In this document: in pieces, positions 29,004-37,337 of the stretch | Layout: every line of letters starts with the position of its first letter | Numbering within the stretch: the first letter of the stretch is position 1 | NCBI GenBank assembly: GCA_000381625.1 | Contig: KB906767.1 | Span: 438,729 to 502,728 of the forward strand | Source: Bryobacterales bacterium KBS 96 | GTDB taxonomy: Bacteria; Acidobacteriota; Terriglobia; Bryobacterales; Bryobacteraceae | Length of the DNA: 64,000 nt | Reading direction: 5' to 3' | Position numbers and translations under genes: made by a program | The notes under the pieces: generated by a model | Seen by the model: only the letters and a program-made list of their open reading frames with translations | Told to the model about the DNA's origin: nothing | Database searches by the model: none

Positions 29004-29278
29004 ATACCTTCCCTGTGCCTTCTTATCGACCGCTTCTTCCGGCTATTCCTGCGGGACTGCGTAACCCGGAAGACAACTGTTATCAAATGTGACGGTCGAA
29101 CCCGTATATAAGTTCCGAAGCACGACTCGTGCCAAAGCCAGTCACGGCAAAATTCGAAGATCTACCAGTTCAGTAAGTCATTTGGCAGCAATGACTGGCG
29201 AGCGCCAATACTCGCCTGTCGTAACGGTCCGCTCGCCGGCGCCGGTTAGACTTGCCGTGAAATGAAGGCATCGACACA

Positions 29279-30277
29279 ATGGCGAACGACCTAACCGGCA
29301 CACGGCCCATTCGCGTCTTGTCTATCGACGGCGGAGGAATAAGGGGCATCATTCCGGCGCGGATATTGGATGAACTCGAACAACGGACAGGAACACCGGT
29401 ATCGGCTCTCTTCGACCTAATGGCCGGTACATCCACTGGCGGAATTCTGGTGCTCGGCCTGACGAAACCGGCGAAGGGAACGAATCTTCCGGCACACAGC
29501 GCGGCCCAGATGATGGAATTCTACTCGGAACTCGGGCCCGCTATCTTCTCGAAGCCCCTGGGCTACCGGCTGGCAAGCGTGAATGGTCTCCTTCGCTCCC
29601 GCTATCCAGAGTGTACAGTCGAGAAAGTTTTAACGGATTTCTTTGGCGATGCGCGGCTAAAAGATGCGACAACGCCGGTCTTTATCCCAAGTTATGAGCT
29701 TGAACGCCATACCCCGTTCTTCTTCAGAAGCACGATGGCGAAAAAGCAGCCCGATTATGATTTCCCCATGCACGTTGTGGCCCGGTCGACTTCCGCGGCG
29801 CCCACGTATTTTCCTCCGGAGAGAGTTCCGATTGCCGGAACCAGCGATTACCATGCCCTGATCGATGGCGGCGTGTTCGCAAACAATCCGGCGGCTTGTG
29901 CCTACGTGGAGGCGCGCGTCAACTATTCCGAAGCTGCCGACATTACGCTGGTATCGCTAGGTACGGGGAAAAGCAATCCTCCGGTGAGTTTGGCGAAAGT
30001 GGAGGACTGGGGTGTCGCGCAGTGGGCGCGACCCATTCTGGATACTGTGCTCGACGGCGTGAGCAGCACCGTCGAATACCAGTTGCGGAGCCTGTTGCCC
30101 CCGCGTCCGGATGGGACCGATCGCTATTTTCGGCTGCAAACGACGCTCAGCGAGCAGAATTCATCTCTCGATAACGCTGCACGCGAGAATCTGAAGGAAT
30201 TGCGGTTGCAAGCCGAACGGCTGCTGGAAGAGCGCTCCCGCGAGATCGATCGCATTTGCGAAGCGCTCTTCCCTTGA
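29279..30277 (+). CDS. Patatin-like phospholipase
   Basis: A 332-residue patatin with all landmarks: oxyanion-hole GGGIRG (18-23), nucleophile Ser52 in GTSTGG, and Asp196 of the catalytic dyad in DGGVFANNP. It would hydrolyse acyl esters of phospholipids. It has no signal peptide. Patatins of this length serve both in housekeeping lipid turnover and as effectors of CBASS-type defence (CapV), but no cyclase, ubiquitin-like or sensor gene is next to it, so defence is not supported. The upstream 275 bases show no gene. Confidence 0.9.
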   Translation: MANDLTGTRPIRVLSIDGGGIRGIIPARILDELEQRTGTPVSALFDLMAGTSTGGILVLGLTKPAKGTNLPAHSAAQMMEFYSELGPAIFSKPLGYRLASVNGLLRSRYPECTVEKVLTDFFGDARLKDATTPVFIPSYELERHTPFFFRSTMAKKQPDYDFPMHVVARSTSAAPTYFPPERVPIAGTSDYHALIDGGVFANNPAACAYVEARVNYSEAADITLVSLGTGKSNPPVSLAKVEDWGVAQWARPILDTVLDGVSSTVEYQLRSLLPPRPDGTDRYFRLQTTLSEQNSSLDNAARENLKELRLQAERLLEERSREIDRICEALFP

Positions 30278-30293
30278 GGCATACCGCTGCGAT

Positions 30294-31577
30294 TTACTTC
30301 GTCAACGTGTAATTCACCAATACATCTGACTCGACTGCGACCGGCTCGCCATTCAGTAGTGTCGGCTTGTATTCCCACTGCTTCACGGCATCTACGGCAG
30401 ACTGCACCAGAAGCGCGGGGCCGCTCACGAGACGGGTTGATTCCACTCGTCCTTCTTTACTAATGATCACGTCGAGTATCACTTTGCCCTGCACATGCTT
30501 CTTCTTCGCTTCAACCGGATACTTCGGCATCACCTTTTTAATGAGATTCTCCTCTTGCTTTGCGCCACCCACGCGAATCGTTTTCGAGGAATCTTGCTTT
30601 GTCGTGCTGGAAGGTGGCGGAGCCTTGGTTGTCGCGGCGCTATCGGACGGAATCGGAGCGGCCTCCGCCTGCAGCGGCATGAGCCTAGCGCCCGTCCAGA
30701 CTGCAAGCGCCGTGAGCATCACCAGTCCGGCGGCGGTCGTAATCAGCCGTTTCCGCGATTCAGCGCCGTCTCGCGTCAATAAATGAATTCGTGAGCGCAA
30801 GAAGCGCTTGCGTAGAAACGCCGGGCTCAACATCCAATCCATTCCTACCTGGGCCGACGCGACAGCCAGCAATGCTTCAAGATACGGTTCACGCGCGCCG
30901 AGCAGGCAGACAGCCTCCCGATCGACAACCTGTTCCCGCGCCAACTGGATCTGGTCGGCCAGCCACCAGATTGCCGGGTGGAACCAGAACACGGAACGGA
31001 CAATCTGCTCCGCAAGCACAAACAGCCAGTCCCCTCGTCGGATGTGGATGAGCTCGTGACAGACGATCGCCTCATTTCCGGCGAAGCGCTCCGGCAGGAG
31101 CACCACCGGTTTCATCCAGCCGTATGTCGCGGGCCCCGAAACATCCGAAACGGCCAGATAGTCCGCGCGAACTCCGAGACGCCCGGCCAAGGCGTCGTAA
31201 ACGCCGTGTACTCGCCGACCCGATAATCGGCGGCTCCGCAGGCGAATTAACCCAATCGTCACCAGGCCCAGGCGCACTATTACTCCGGCGCAGAGAACCA
31301 CCATCAGCCAGAAGCCCCAATCGAAGCTGCTGTGCTGTATTGCGGAACTGGTGCTGACGGCGGTTGCGCTCAGCGTCCACGCGGACACGCTTCCCTGTTC
31401 CGTCGCCACAAAAGGCTCGAACCAGGGCAACAATAAACAAGTGGCCAGGACGCCTTGCAGAAGCCCCAAACGGTAGCGTGGATCGCGCAGCTTCAGCAAC
31501 TTCAATGTCACGCCGGCCACCGCAACGATCGCCAGCACCTGGCAGGCGTATGCGATGCAGTTGATAAGAACGTTCAT
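30294..31577 (-). CDS. M56 (BlaR1-like) membrane metallopeptidase fused to a TonB C-terminal domain
   Basis: A 427-residue inner-membrane protein. Three or four hydrophobic segments surround an M56 zinc peptidase domain with HELIH at 174-178. After another membrane segment (about 285-300) a Pro/Ser-rich linker leads to a TonB-type C-terminal domain (about 345-427, PKYPVEAKKKHVQGKVILDV and YKPTLLNGEPV). BlaR1 proteins cleave the BlaI repressor on sensing a signal; here the sensor is replaced by a TonB C-terminal domain. It overlaps the BlaI-type gene by 4 bases (ATGA), so the two are co-transcribed. Confidence 0.92.
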   Translation of the reverse strand: MNVLINCIAYACQVLAIVAVAGVTLKLLKLRDPRYRLGLLQGVLATCLLLPWFEPFVATEQGSVSAWTLSATAVSTSSAIQHSSFDWGFWLMVVLCAGVIVRLGLVTIGLIRLRSRRLSGRRVHGVYDALAGRLGVRADYLAVSDVSGPATYGWMKPVVLLPERFAGNEAIVCHELIHIRRGDWLFVLAEQIVRSVFWFHPAIWWLADQIQLAREQVVDREAVCLLGAREPYLEALLAVASAQVGMDWMLSPAFLRKRFLRSRIHLLTRDGAESRKRLITTAAGLVMLTALAVWTGARLMPLQAEAAPIPSDSAATTKAPPPSSTTKQDSSKTIRVGGAKQEENLIKKVMPKYPVEAKKKHVQGKVILDVIISKEGRVESTRLVSGPALLVQSAVDAVKQWEYKPTLLNGEPVAVESDVLVNYTLTK

Positions 31578-31948
31578 GCTTTCCTCCTGATTAATCGCTT
31601 CATTTCGTCGAGGTCTTTCTCGGTCAGCTTCTCGTCCTCGACCAGATGGAGAAGCAGCGGCTCGGCTGAGCCGTTAAACACACGGTCCACGAATTCACGC
31701 ACCATGCCGCGCGTCACCTGCGCGCGCGGCTTCGTCGATTCGTAAAGATAGGCGCGGTCTACCTGTTTTCGCTTCAGATGGCCCTTTTGCTCGAGAATAT
31801 TCATCATCGTCATCACGGAGGTGTAGGCTACGCGGCGGCGCTCCAGCAACGTTTCGTAAACATCCCGCACGGTTGCGCTGCCGCGATCCCAGACGATCTT
31901 CATGATTTCGAGCTCCTGTTCGGTTAAGGTCTTGCTTCGGGGTCGCAT
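31574..31948 (-). CDS. BlaI/MecI/CopY family transcriptional repressor
   Basis: A 124-residue winged-helix repressor (LTEQELEIMKIVWDRGSATVRDVYETL, motif only) with the C-terminal dimerisation helices. In characterised pairs it is inactivated by proteolysis through the M56 partner, which is encoded next with a 4-base overlap. The start codon lies inside a perfect TACTAA-TTAT-TTAGTA palindrome, which implies strong autoregulation. Confidence 0.94.
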   Translation of the reverse strand: MRPRSKTLTEQELEIMKIVWDRGSATVRDVYETLLERRRVAYTSVMTMMNILEQKGHLKRKQVDRAYLYESTKPRAQVTRGMVREFVDRVFNGSAEPLLLHLVEDEKLTEKDLDEMKRLIRRKA

Positions 31949-31963
31949 ACTAATTATTTAGTA
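31948..31963. promoter_or_regulatory. BlaI operator
   Basis: TACTAA-TTAT-TTAGTA is a perfect inverted repeat that overlaps the first base of the BlaI-type start codon. It fits the TACTA/TAGTA half-sites known for BlaI/MecI repressors. Binding would block both transcription and initiation of this pair. Confidence 0.65.
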
Positions 31964-32091
31964 CGATTTGATTCGCGAGTCAATAGGGAATTTTTTCAGG
32001 CTCGACTTTATGTCCCGCCTCCCTGTGACATGATGGTTTTCGTTTGTCCGGAATCTTCGCCATTCCGGCAAAGCCGGTCCACTCAGCTTGA

Positions 32092-32892
32092 ATGAAGAAG
32101 AAAGCTTCGCCCACCTACTTTGTGCCCGCGCTGGAGAAAGGGCTCGACATTCTGGAAGCTCTTGCCGTCGCGCCCGTGCCTCAGTCGCTCGCCGACCTCG
32201 CGCGCGGCTTGAACCGGACATCCAGCGAGTTGTTTCGCATGATCGATTCGCTTGAGAAGCGGTCCTATATTGCCCGCGATCCCATTTCCGGCGGTTATCA
32301 TCTGACGCTGAGGCTCTATGAGTTGGCGCACACGCATTCACCCGTGGACCAGTTGCTGCGGGCGTCGGCGATTCCCATGCGAGAGCTTTCGGATTCACTT
32401 CACGAATCGTGCCACTTATGCGTGTTGAACGGCCTTCAGTTAACCGTTGTCGCGCAGGCGGAAAGCCCCGATCCCGTAAGGCTCTCAATCGAAGTAGGCT
32501 ATCGGGCGCAGCCGCTCAACACGACCTCTGGCCGGCTGCTGATTGCGTTTTTGGAGCCGGAGGAACAGCAGCGCTTCCTTGCCGCCGATGCCGTTTATTC
32601 GAAGATGACCGCTGTGGAGCGTGACACGCTGCGCGCAGAACTGGCGAAGATCCATAAAGCCGGCTTTCATCTTGCCGAAAGCCGCCGGCGCACGGGCGTT
32701 GACGTCTCCTGCGTGGTTGGAAATCCCGAGATCGGCGTTCTGGCCGTTTTGGGCGTGCCAATTCTTGCCGGCGGAGCGAATGAAGGCAAGGAACGAAAGC
32801 TTGTGCCTGCTATACGGAAGCACGCGGCCGACATCACGGCGGCGCTGGGTTTATTGCGGGGGCGGCAGGCCGCCAACCGGAACGGCAACTAA
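32092..32892 (+). CDS. IclR family transcriptional regulator
   Basis: A 266-residue IclR protein: N-terminal winged helix (ALEKGLDILEALAVAPVPQSLADLARGL) followed by the GAF-like effector domain with the typical RLLIAF and GVDVSCVVGNPEIGVLAVLGVPI stretches. It probably controls carbon-source genes that are not adjacent. The gene begins 118 bases from the BlaI operator, divergently, and converges on the LacI gene through a region occupied by the dispersed repeat. Confidence 0.92.
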   Translation: MKKKASPTYFVPALEKGLDILEALAVAPVPQSLADLARGLNRTSSELFRMIDSLEKRSYIARDPISGGYHLTLRLYELAHTHSPVDQLLRASAIPMRELSDSLHESCHLCVLNGLQLTVVAQAESPDPVRLSIEVGYRAQPLNTTSGRLLIAFLEPEEQQRFLAADAVYSKMTAVERDTLRAELAKIHKAGFHLAESRRRTGVDVSCVVGNPEIGVLAVLGVPILAGGANEGKERKLVPAIRKHAADITAALGLLRGRQAANRNGN

Positions 32893-32928
32893 CCTGGCTT
32901 GCGGTGAAGCATTCGCTCCGTGTGAAGG

Positions 32929-33045
32929 CAGCTTAGAACAGAGCCGCCGCACAAATGCGCGGATTGCGCGAGCCTCCAAACCCGCTTGCTGGCGCAAGGC
33001 GGCTCTGAGCCAGAGCTAACTCGAAACGGAGCCGCCGCGCGCGCT
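32929..33045 (-). repeat. Dispersed palindromic repeat, copy 3, extending into lacI-type gene
   Basis: Read on the minus strand, 33036-32974 matches copies 1 and 2 (GGCGGCTCCGT, then GAGCCGCC, then CTTGCGCCAGCAAGCGGGTTT with few differences). GGCGGCTC at 32998-33005 pairs with GAGCCGCC at 33029-33036. A second, partial block (GTGCGGCGGCTCTGTT on the minus strand) lies at about 32934-32952. The element supplies the last nine codons and the stop of the LacI gene. Confidence 0.65.
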
Positions 33046-34068
33046 ATTGCCGTTAGAATTCTTCTGGCTGGACGCTCGAACGATCAATTTGGGTTCAAGC
33101 AGAACATTCCTGGGCCGCTCGTCGCCCTTCTTCTCTATCAATGCGAGAGCCAATTTCGCGGCGTTGTCGCCAATTAATTCGCTCTGCTGGTCGATGGATG
33201 TCAGCGAAACGCGCAGGAAATCGGCATAACGAACGTTACCGCAGCCAACAACGGCGACGTCTTCCGGGATATGCAGGCCGGCGCCGAGAATCGCGCGCAT
33301 GGCGCCCATAGCGGTTGAATCGTTCTGGCAGAATACGCCGTCCGGACGCGGAGTGAGTTGCAGTAACTTTTTCATCTCCTCGTAGCCGCTTTCTTCGCTC
33401 TGTTCGTCACCGAGTTGCCGGGCAACCACATAATCCTGGCGCAGCGCGATGCCACGGCGAATCAAAGTGCTGCGATAGCCTTCCATGCGGCCCACTGCGG
33501 TGCTTACTTCCGCGCTGCCAATGTGCGCAATCTGGCGGCACCCCATGTCGAGCAGGTGTTCGGTCGCAATGGTCCCGATTGCCTCGTCGTCCACGCCGAC
33601 GAAATTGGCGCGCAGGCCGGCGAACTTCCGGTCAATCAGAATGTAGGGAGTCTTTTGCTCTTCGATGCGGCGGAACGTCTCCACCGTCCACTGCGCCGAG
33701 GCCACAAACAATGCATCTACCCGGCGCGCCAGCAACTGATCGATCTCCTGCCGCTCCAGTTCGGGATCTTCGTCCGACGACGAGATCACCAGGCTGTAGC
33801 CTTTTGCGCGAAGTCCCTTCGAAATGCCACGGGCGACCTCCGCAAAAAACGGATGCATGAGATCGGGCACCACCAGGCCCATCAGGTACGTCCTCCCGGT
33901 CACCAGAGCGCGAGCCGCCAGATTAGGCCGGTAGTTGACTTCTTTCATCCGCTTCAACACGCGCTCACGTGTTTCCGGGCTGATATCGGGGTGTTCCCGC
34001 AATACTTTCGACACGGTGACGACGGAAATCCCCAGGTCCCGTGCGATGTCCTTCATCCGTACCGGCAT
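33016..34068 (-). CDS. LacI family transcriptional regulator
   Basis: A 350-residue regulator. The N-terminal HTH (MKDIARDLGISVVTVSKVLREHPDIS, motif) and hinge helix (RPNLAARALVTGR) precede a periplasmic-binding-protein-like effector domain with LMGLVVPDLMHPFF. The final residues SARGGSVSS are unlike the family and are encoded by the dispersed repeat, so the original C-terminus may have been replaced. ATG 34068 and ATG 34056 are both possible starts. An inverted pair of 13-bp sites lies upstream. No sugar operon is next to it. Confidence 0.92.
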   Translation of the reverse strand: MPVRMKDIARDLGISVVTVSKVLREHPDISPETRERVLKRMKEVNYRPNLAARALVTGRTYLMGLVVPDLMHPFFAEVARGISKGLRAKGYSLVISSSDEDPELERQEIDQLLARRVDALFVASAQWTVETFRRIEEQKTPYILIDRKFAGLRANFVGVDDEAIGTIATEHLLDMGCRQIAHIGSAEVSTAVGRMEGYRSTLIRRGIALRQDYVVARQLGDEQSEESGYEEMKKLLQLTPRPDGVFCQNDSTAMGAMRAILGAGLHIPEDVAVVGCGNVRYADFLRVSLTSIDQQSELIGDNAAKLALALIEKKGDERPRNVLLEPKLIVRASSQKNSNGNSARGGSVSS

Positions 34069-34087
34069 ATCGGGATTATGCCATAAA

Positions 34088-34205
34088 CGATAACTTCAAC
34101 TGTTGGCGGCAAATTTCGCAGGGAAAAGCTCAATTCACCAATAAACAACGGACTTGTAGCGCTCGCGGCACTCTCGCGGGTCGCTCGGGGTTGTTGAAGT
34201 TATCG
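34088..34205. promoter_or_regulatory. Pair of inverted 13-bp sites between the LacI and EF-G genes
   Basis: CGATAACTTCAAC at 34088-34100 and its exact reverse complement at 34193-34205 flank the 92-base centre of a 287-base divergent intergenic region. The left site is 19 bases from the LacI start codon. They could be LacI-type operators for autoregulation, possibly by looping; this is inferred from position and exact identity. Confidence 0.4.
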
Positions 34206-34355
34206 ATTTAGGCGCTTAGTTGCCTTTTTTAGAAACCGAAAAGTCCCTTTGTGGGTCCTGTTTTCCGAGGTCGGATTTCCGGTTTCGGCCTTATTTCAAC
34301 TGTGATACATTTCCGGTCACGACCGGCCTGAAACCGCCGGCCGGGAGGCTGCTCT

Positions 34356-36449
34356 ATGAAAGTCTACGAGAGTTCCGATATTCGGAACCTGGCTCTAGTC
34401 GGGCACGGGCATGCGGGGAAGACGTCGCTTGCCTGTGCCCTTTTCTTTACCGCGGGAGCGACGGAACGTCTGACAACGCCCGATGAGGGCAATGCGGTTA
34501 CGGATTTCGATGAAGAAGAGATCCACCGCAAGATAAGCATTTCCTCCTCGCTCGCCGCCGTCGCCTGGCAGAAAAGCAAGATGAACGTGATTGACACGCC
34601 GGGCTACAACATTTTCTTAAACGAAACCGAATCCTCCATGATCGCGGCGGACTCGGCTGTCGTGCTGCTCGACGGAGTGGCCGGCGTCGAAGTCTCCACT
34701 GAAAAGGTGTGGGCGTTCGCTGAAAACTTTCGAATGCCTTGCGTTTTCTTCGTCAACAAGCTCGATCGCGACCGGTCCGATTTCGAGCGCGCGGTCGGGA
34801 GCGTACACGATGCTTTCGGACGATCGGCCATTCCGGTTCAACTGCCGATCGGCTCGGAGAAGAACTTCAACGGTGTAATCGACCTGATCCGCATGAAGGC
34901 CTACTGCTACTCAGCCGGAGGCAATGGAAAAGGAAAAGAGTCGGACATCCCGCCGCCTTACCAGGAAGCCGCGACCGCCGCGCACGAAGCGCTGGTCGAA
35001 ATGGTTGCGGAGGGCAAAGACGATCTGATGGAAGAGTTTTTCGAGACGGGAACGCTGCCCGTGGAACACATCGTGAGCGGATTGCGCGAGGAGATGCGCG
35101 AGCGCCGGCTGTTCCCCATTCTTTGCGGATCGGCCGCGCAAAACATCGGGACCGACCTGCTGCTGGATTTTATATCCGAGATTCTCCCTTCACCACTTGA
35201 AGGAACGAAGCTTACGGCGGCGGAAGGCGACCGGCAGATCGAGCGCGGGGTAACGCCCGGCGAAGCGACCTCGGTGTTCGTATTCAAAACGCTGGCGGAT
35301 CCATTCGCCGGCCGGTTGACGTACTTCAAAGTGATGTCCGGGACTCTCCGGAACGATGCGAGCATCGCGAACATGCGAACGAATCAGCAGGAGCGGTTCG
35401 GGCACATTTCGACCCCATTCGGTAAGCAAATGCAGGCGATCCAGGAACTTGCGGCGGGCGATATCGGAGTCGTCGCGAAATTAAAGGACACGCTCACCGG
35501 AGATACGCTCTGTGAGAAATCGAGTTGTGTGATTTTCAAAGGCGTGCAGTCGCCCGAGCCGTCCATCGCCTACGCGATTTCCGCCAAAACGCGCAACGAT
35601 GAAGATCGCCTGAGTGTGGCGCTTCACAAAATTCTGGAAGAAGATCTTTCGCTTCGGTTCTACCGCGACCCGCAGACGAAGGAGTTTCTGCTTGCGGGCA
35701 ACGGTCAGCAGCACGTAGAAATTGTGTGCAGCCGGCTGAAGGGCCGCTACAACGTGGACGTGGAACTGCATGCGCCAAAAATTCCGTATCGGGAAACGGT
35801 TCGCGGCGCGGCCCAGGTGCAGGGGCGTCATAAGAAGCAGACGGGCGGCCACGGGCAATTCGGCGATTGCTGGATTAAGCTGGAACCTCTTCCAAGGGGC
35901 GAGAAATTCGAATTCGTCAACGACATTTTCGGCGGCTCCATTCCGAGACAGTTCGTTCCCGCCGTGGAGAAGGGCATTGTGGAGGCCGCGGAGCAGGGTT
36001 TTGTCGCCGGATACCCGGTGGTGGATTTCAAGGTCACGCTCTACGACGGTTCCTATCACGATGTGGATTCTTCCGAAATGGCTTTCAAGCTAGCTGGCAG
36101 GAAGGCATTCCGCGCGGCCATGCAGCAGGCCAAACCCGCGATTCTCGAGCCGATCATGAGAGTGGAAGTGGAGACGCCCACGGATTTCGCGGGCGACCTG
36201 ATGAGCGATTTCAACGGACGGCGCGGCCGGATCTCCGGAATGGACATCAAGGGCAACACCCAATTGATCCGGGCGCAAGTGCCGATGTCGGAGATGCTGA
36301 GTTATCAAAACGATCTCATCTCGATGACGCAGGGCCGCGCGTCGTTCCACATGGAATTCGACCACTACGATTACGTGCCCACGCCGCAAGCGGATAAGAT
36401 CATCGCCGCCGCGAAATCGCAGATGACGCACGCGGAAGAAGAGGAGTAA
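34356..36449 (+). CDS. Elongation factor G-like GTPase (EF-G paralogue)
   Basis: A 697-residue translational GTPase with all EF-G domains. G1 is GHGHAGKTS (16-24) in place of the canonical AHIDAGKTT, G3 is DTPG, and G4 is NKLD. Domain IV (GGHGQFGDCWIKLEPL) and domain V are present. Divergence of G1 and the N-terminal start with YESSDIRNLALVGHG match the secondary EF-G-like group found beside canonical fusA in many bacteria. It probably works in ribosome recycling or stress rather than as the main translocase, but this is inferred. Genes for ribosomal proteins or EF-Tu are absent here. Confidence 0.9.
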   Translation: MKVYESSDIRNLALVGHGHAGKTSLACALFFTAGATERLTTPDEGNAVTDFDEEEIHRKISISSSLAAVAWQKSKMNVIDTPGYNIFLNETESSMIAADSAVVLLDGVAGVEVSTEKVWAFAENFRMPCVFFVNKLDRDRSDFERAVGSVHDAFGRSAIPVQLPIGSEKNFNGVIDLIRMKAYCYSAGGNGKGKESDIPPPYQEAATAAHEALVEMVAEGKDDLMEEFFETGTLPVEHIVSGLREEMRERRLFPILCGSAAQNIGTDLLLDFISEILPSPLEGTKLTAAEGDRQIERGVTPGEATSVFVFKTLADPFAGRLTYFKVMSGTLRNDASIANMRTNQQERFGHISTPFGKQMQAIQELAAGDIGVVAKLKDTLTGDTLCEKSSCVIFKGVQSPEPSIAYAISAKTRNDEDRLSVALHKILEEDLSLRFYRDPQTKEFLLAGNGQQHVEIVCSRLKGRYNVDVELHAPKIPYRETVRGAAQVQGRHKKQTGGHGQFGDCWIKLEPLPRGEKFEFVNDIFGGSIPRQFVPAVEKGIVEAAEQGFVAGYPVVDFKVTLYDGSYHDVDSSEMAFKLAGRKAFRAAMQQAKPAILEPIMRVEVETPTDFAGDLMSDFNGRRGRISGMDIKGNTQLIRAQVPMSEMLSYQNDLISMTQGRASFHMEFDHYDYVPTPQADKIIAAAKSQMTHAEEEE

Positions 36450-36474
36450 GGCTCACTTACTAACTCCGGTGTAG

Positions 36475-36494
36475 GGGCGCGGCATGCCGCGCCC
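36475..36494. terminator. Perfect GC-rich palindrome between convergent genes
   Basis: GGGCGCGGCA followed directly by its reverse complement TGCCGCGCCC, 26 bases after the EF-G stop and 8 bases before the end of the convergent oxidase gene. With no spacer and no T-run it is not a classic terminator, but as a bidirectional transcript-end hairpin it is well placed. It is preceded by GTAG, so it may belong to a second repeat family. Confidence 0.45.
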
Positions 36495-36501
36495 TCCGTT
36501 C

Positions 36502-36939
36502 TCAAAAATCGTACGCTAAGGCTTCTTTTGCGACTTCCTGGATGAACGGGGGATTTTGGTCGTAGTCGCTGTACCGAATCCAGTGCGGGTAAACGACGAA
36601 GTAGGCAATTCCCGGCAAGGTCGTATGCTCTCGGCACTCGGGCCACTGTGCAAAGTAAACGTCCTGAAACCGTTTAAGGGCGGCCCCGTGGGGTTCCTCG
36701 GCAATGCCCTCCAGTTGCAGTGTTTGCTCTCCCGACCAACCAATAACCAATGAGCACGCTGGCCTTTGAATGAGGTTTGGATATTTGCGAGAGCTTTTCA
36801 CTGTGTCGAAGATGACTTCCAAACGTGAGGTAGAGGCAATCCCGACAAGTGCCGACTGAGGAGCGCCATCGCTCGCGGTGCTCGACAGGACTCCATATCG
36901 CTGGCGGATCATGAAGTCATAGAGAGTTGCTCGATCCAC
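36502..36939 (-). CDS. Pyridoxamine 5'-phosphate oxidase family (flavin-split-barrel) protein
   Basis: About 145 residues with the split-barrel FMN-binding pattern (YGVLSSTASDGAPQSALVGIA, then SSRKYPNLIQRPACSLVIGW). Such proteins bind FMN, F420 or heme and include general stress proteins; the ligand is not clear here. GTG 36939 is chosen because GGGAGA lies 6 bases before it and the upstream 46 codons run into the HicA remnant on the other strand. Confidence 0.75.
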   Translation of the reverse strand: MDRATLYDFMIRQRYGVLSSTASDGAPQSALVGIASTSRLEVIFDTVKSSRKYPNLIQRPACSLVIGWSGEQTLQLEGIAEEPHGAALKRFQDVYFAQWPECREHTTLPGIAYFVVYPHWIRYSDYDQNPPFIQEVAKEALAYDF

Positions 36940-36969
36940 CTCTAGTCTCCCATCGTAACTGGTTATCCA

Positions 36970-37080
36970 CGATAGCGCGGTACGCGACCTGTGACGATTC
37001 CCGGATATCCAGGTGATGATGTGCCTAAAGGTACTCTGAAATCGATTATGAAAGCTGCGGGATTGGAGGACAAACAATGA
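36970..37080 (+). pseudogene. hicA toxin remnant
   Basis: The last 30 codons of a HicA-type mRNA interferase are clear: VTIPGYPGDDVPKGTLKSIM followed by KAAGLEDKQ and TGA. Upstream, the frame contains TAG at 36973-36975, and the conserved N-terminal half with the catalytic His (GSHHxxxH) is missing, its place taken by the start of the oxidase gene. The stop overlaps the hicB ATG as TGA in ATGA, the normal hicAB order and coupling. Confidence 0.75.
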
Positions 37081-37301
37081 GAGTCAAGTACGCCGTTGTG
37101 TTTGAGCAGGCTGAGAATAACTGAGCTGCGTACGTTCCTGATCTTCCGGGCTGCATAACTTCCGGCAAAACGCTTGAGCAAGCCGAAATCAACATTCGCG
37201 AGGCAATTGAGGGACATTTGCGAACTCTACGAGATTTTGGCGACCCCGTTCCGCAGCCCACCAGCGTGGCTAAGGAAGTTGAAATTTCACCGGCGGCTTA
37301 A
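37077..37301 (+). pseudogene. hicB antitoxin with internal stop
   Basis: Reads MRVKYAVVFEQAENN, then TGA at 37122-37124, then AAYVPDLPGCITSGKTLEQA and on to a normal end at TAA 37299. This is a full HicB partial-RNase-H-like antitoxin except for codon 16, where intact relatives commonly carry Trp (TGG), so a single base change explains the break. No later start would restore the first strand. Together with the truncated hicA it is a dead toxin-antitoxin module. Confidence 0.8.
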
Positions 37302-37337
37302 GATTCTCTTCCAAACTGTTGCTCTCCCCGCCGCGTT

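Noticed and set aside
29279-30277. Patatin as a CBASS (CapV) defence effector
   Set aside because: No cyclase or accessory gene is adjacent; neighbours are a hypothetical and the M56/BlaI pair.
34100-34192. tRNA or small RNA in the LacI/EF-G gap
   Set aside because: No cloverleaf arms or TPsiC-like GTTCGAATC sequence were found.
37122-37124. TGA in hicB as selenocysteine, given selA in the window
   Set aside because: HicB proteins commonly have Trp here and are not selenoproteins; a TGG to TGA change is simpler, and no SECIS-like structure is seen after it.
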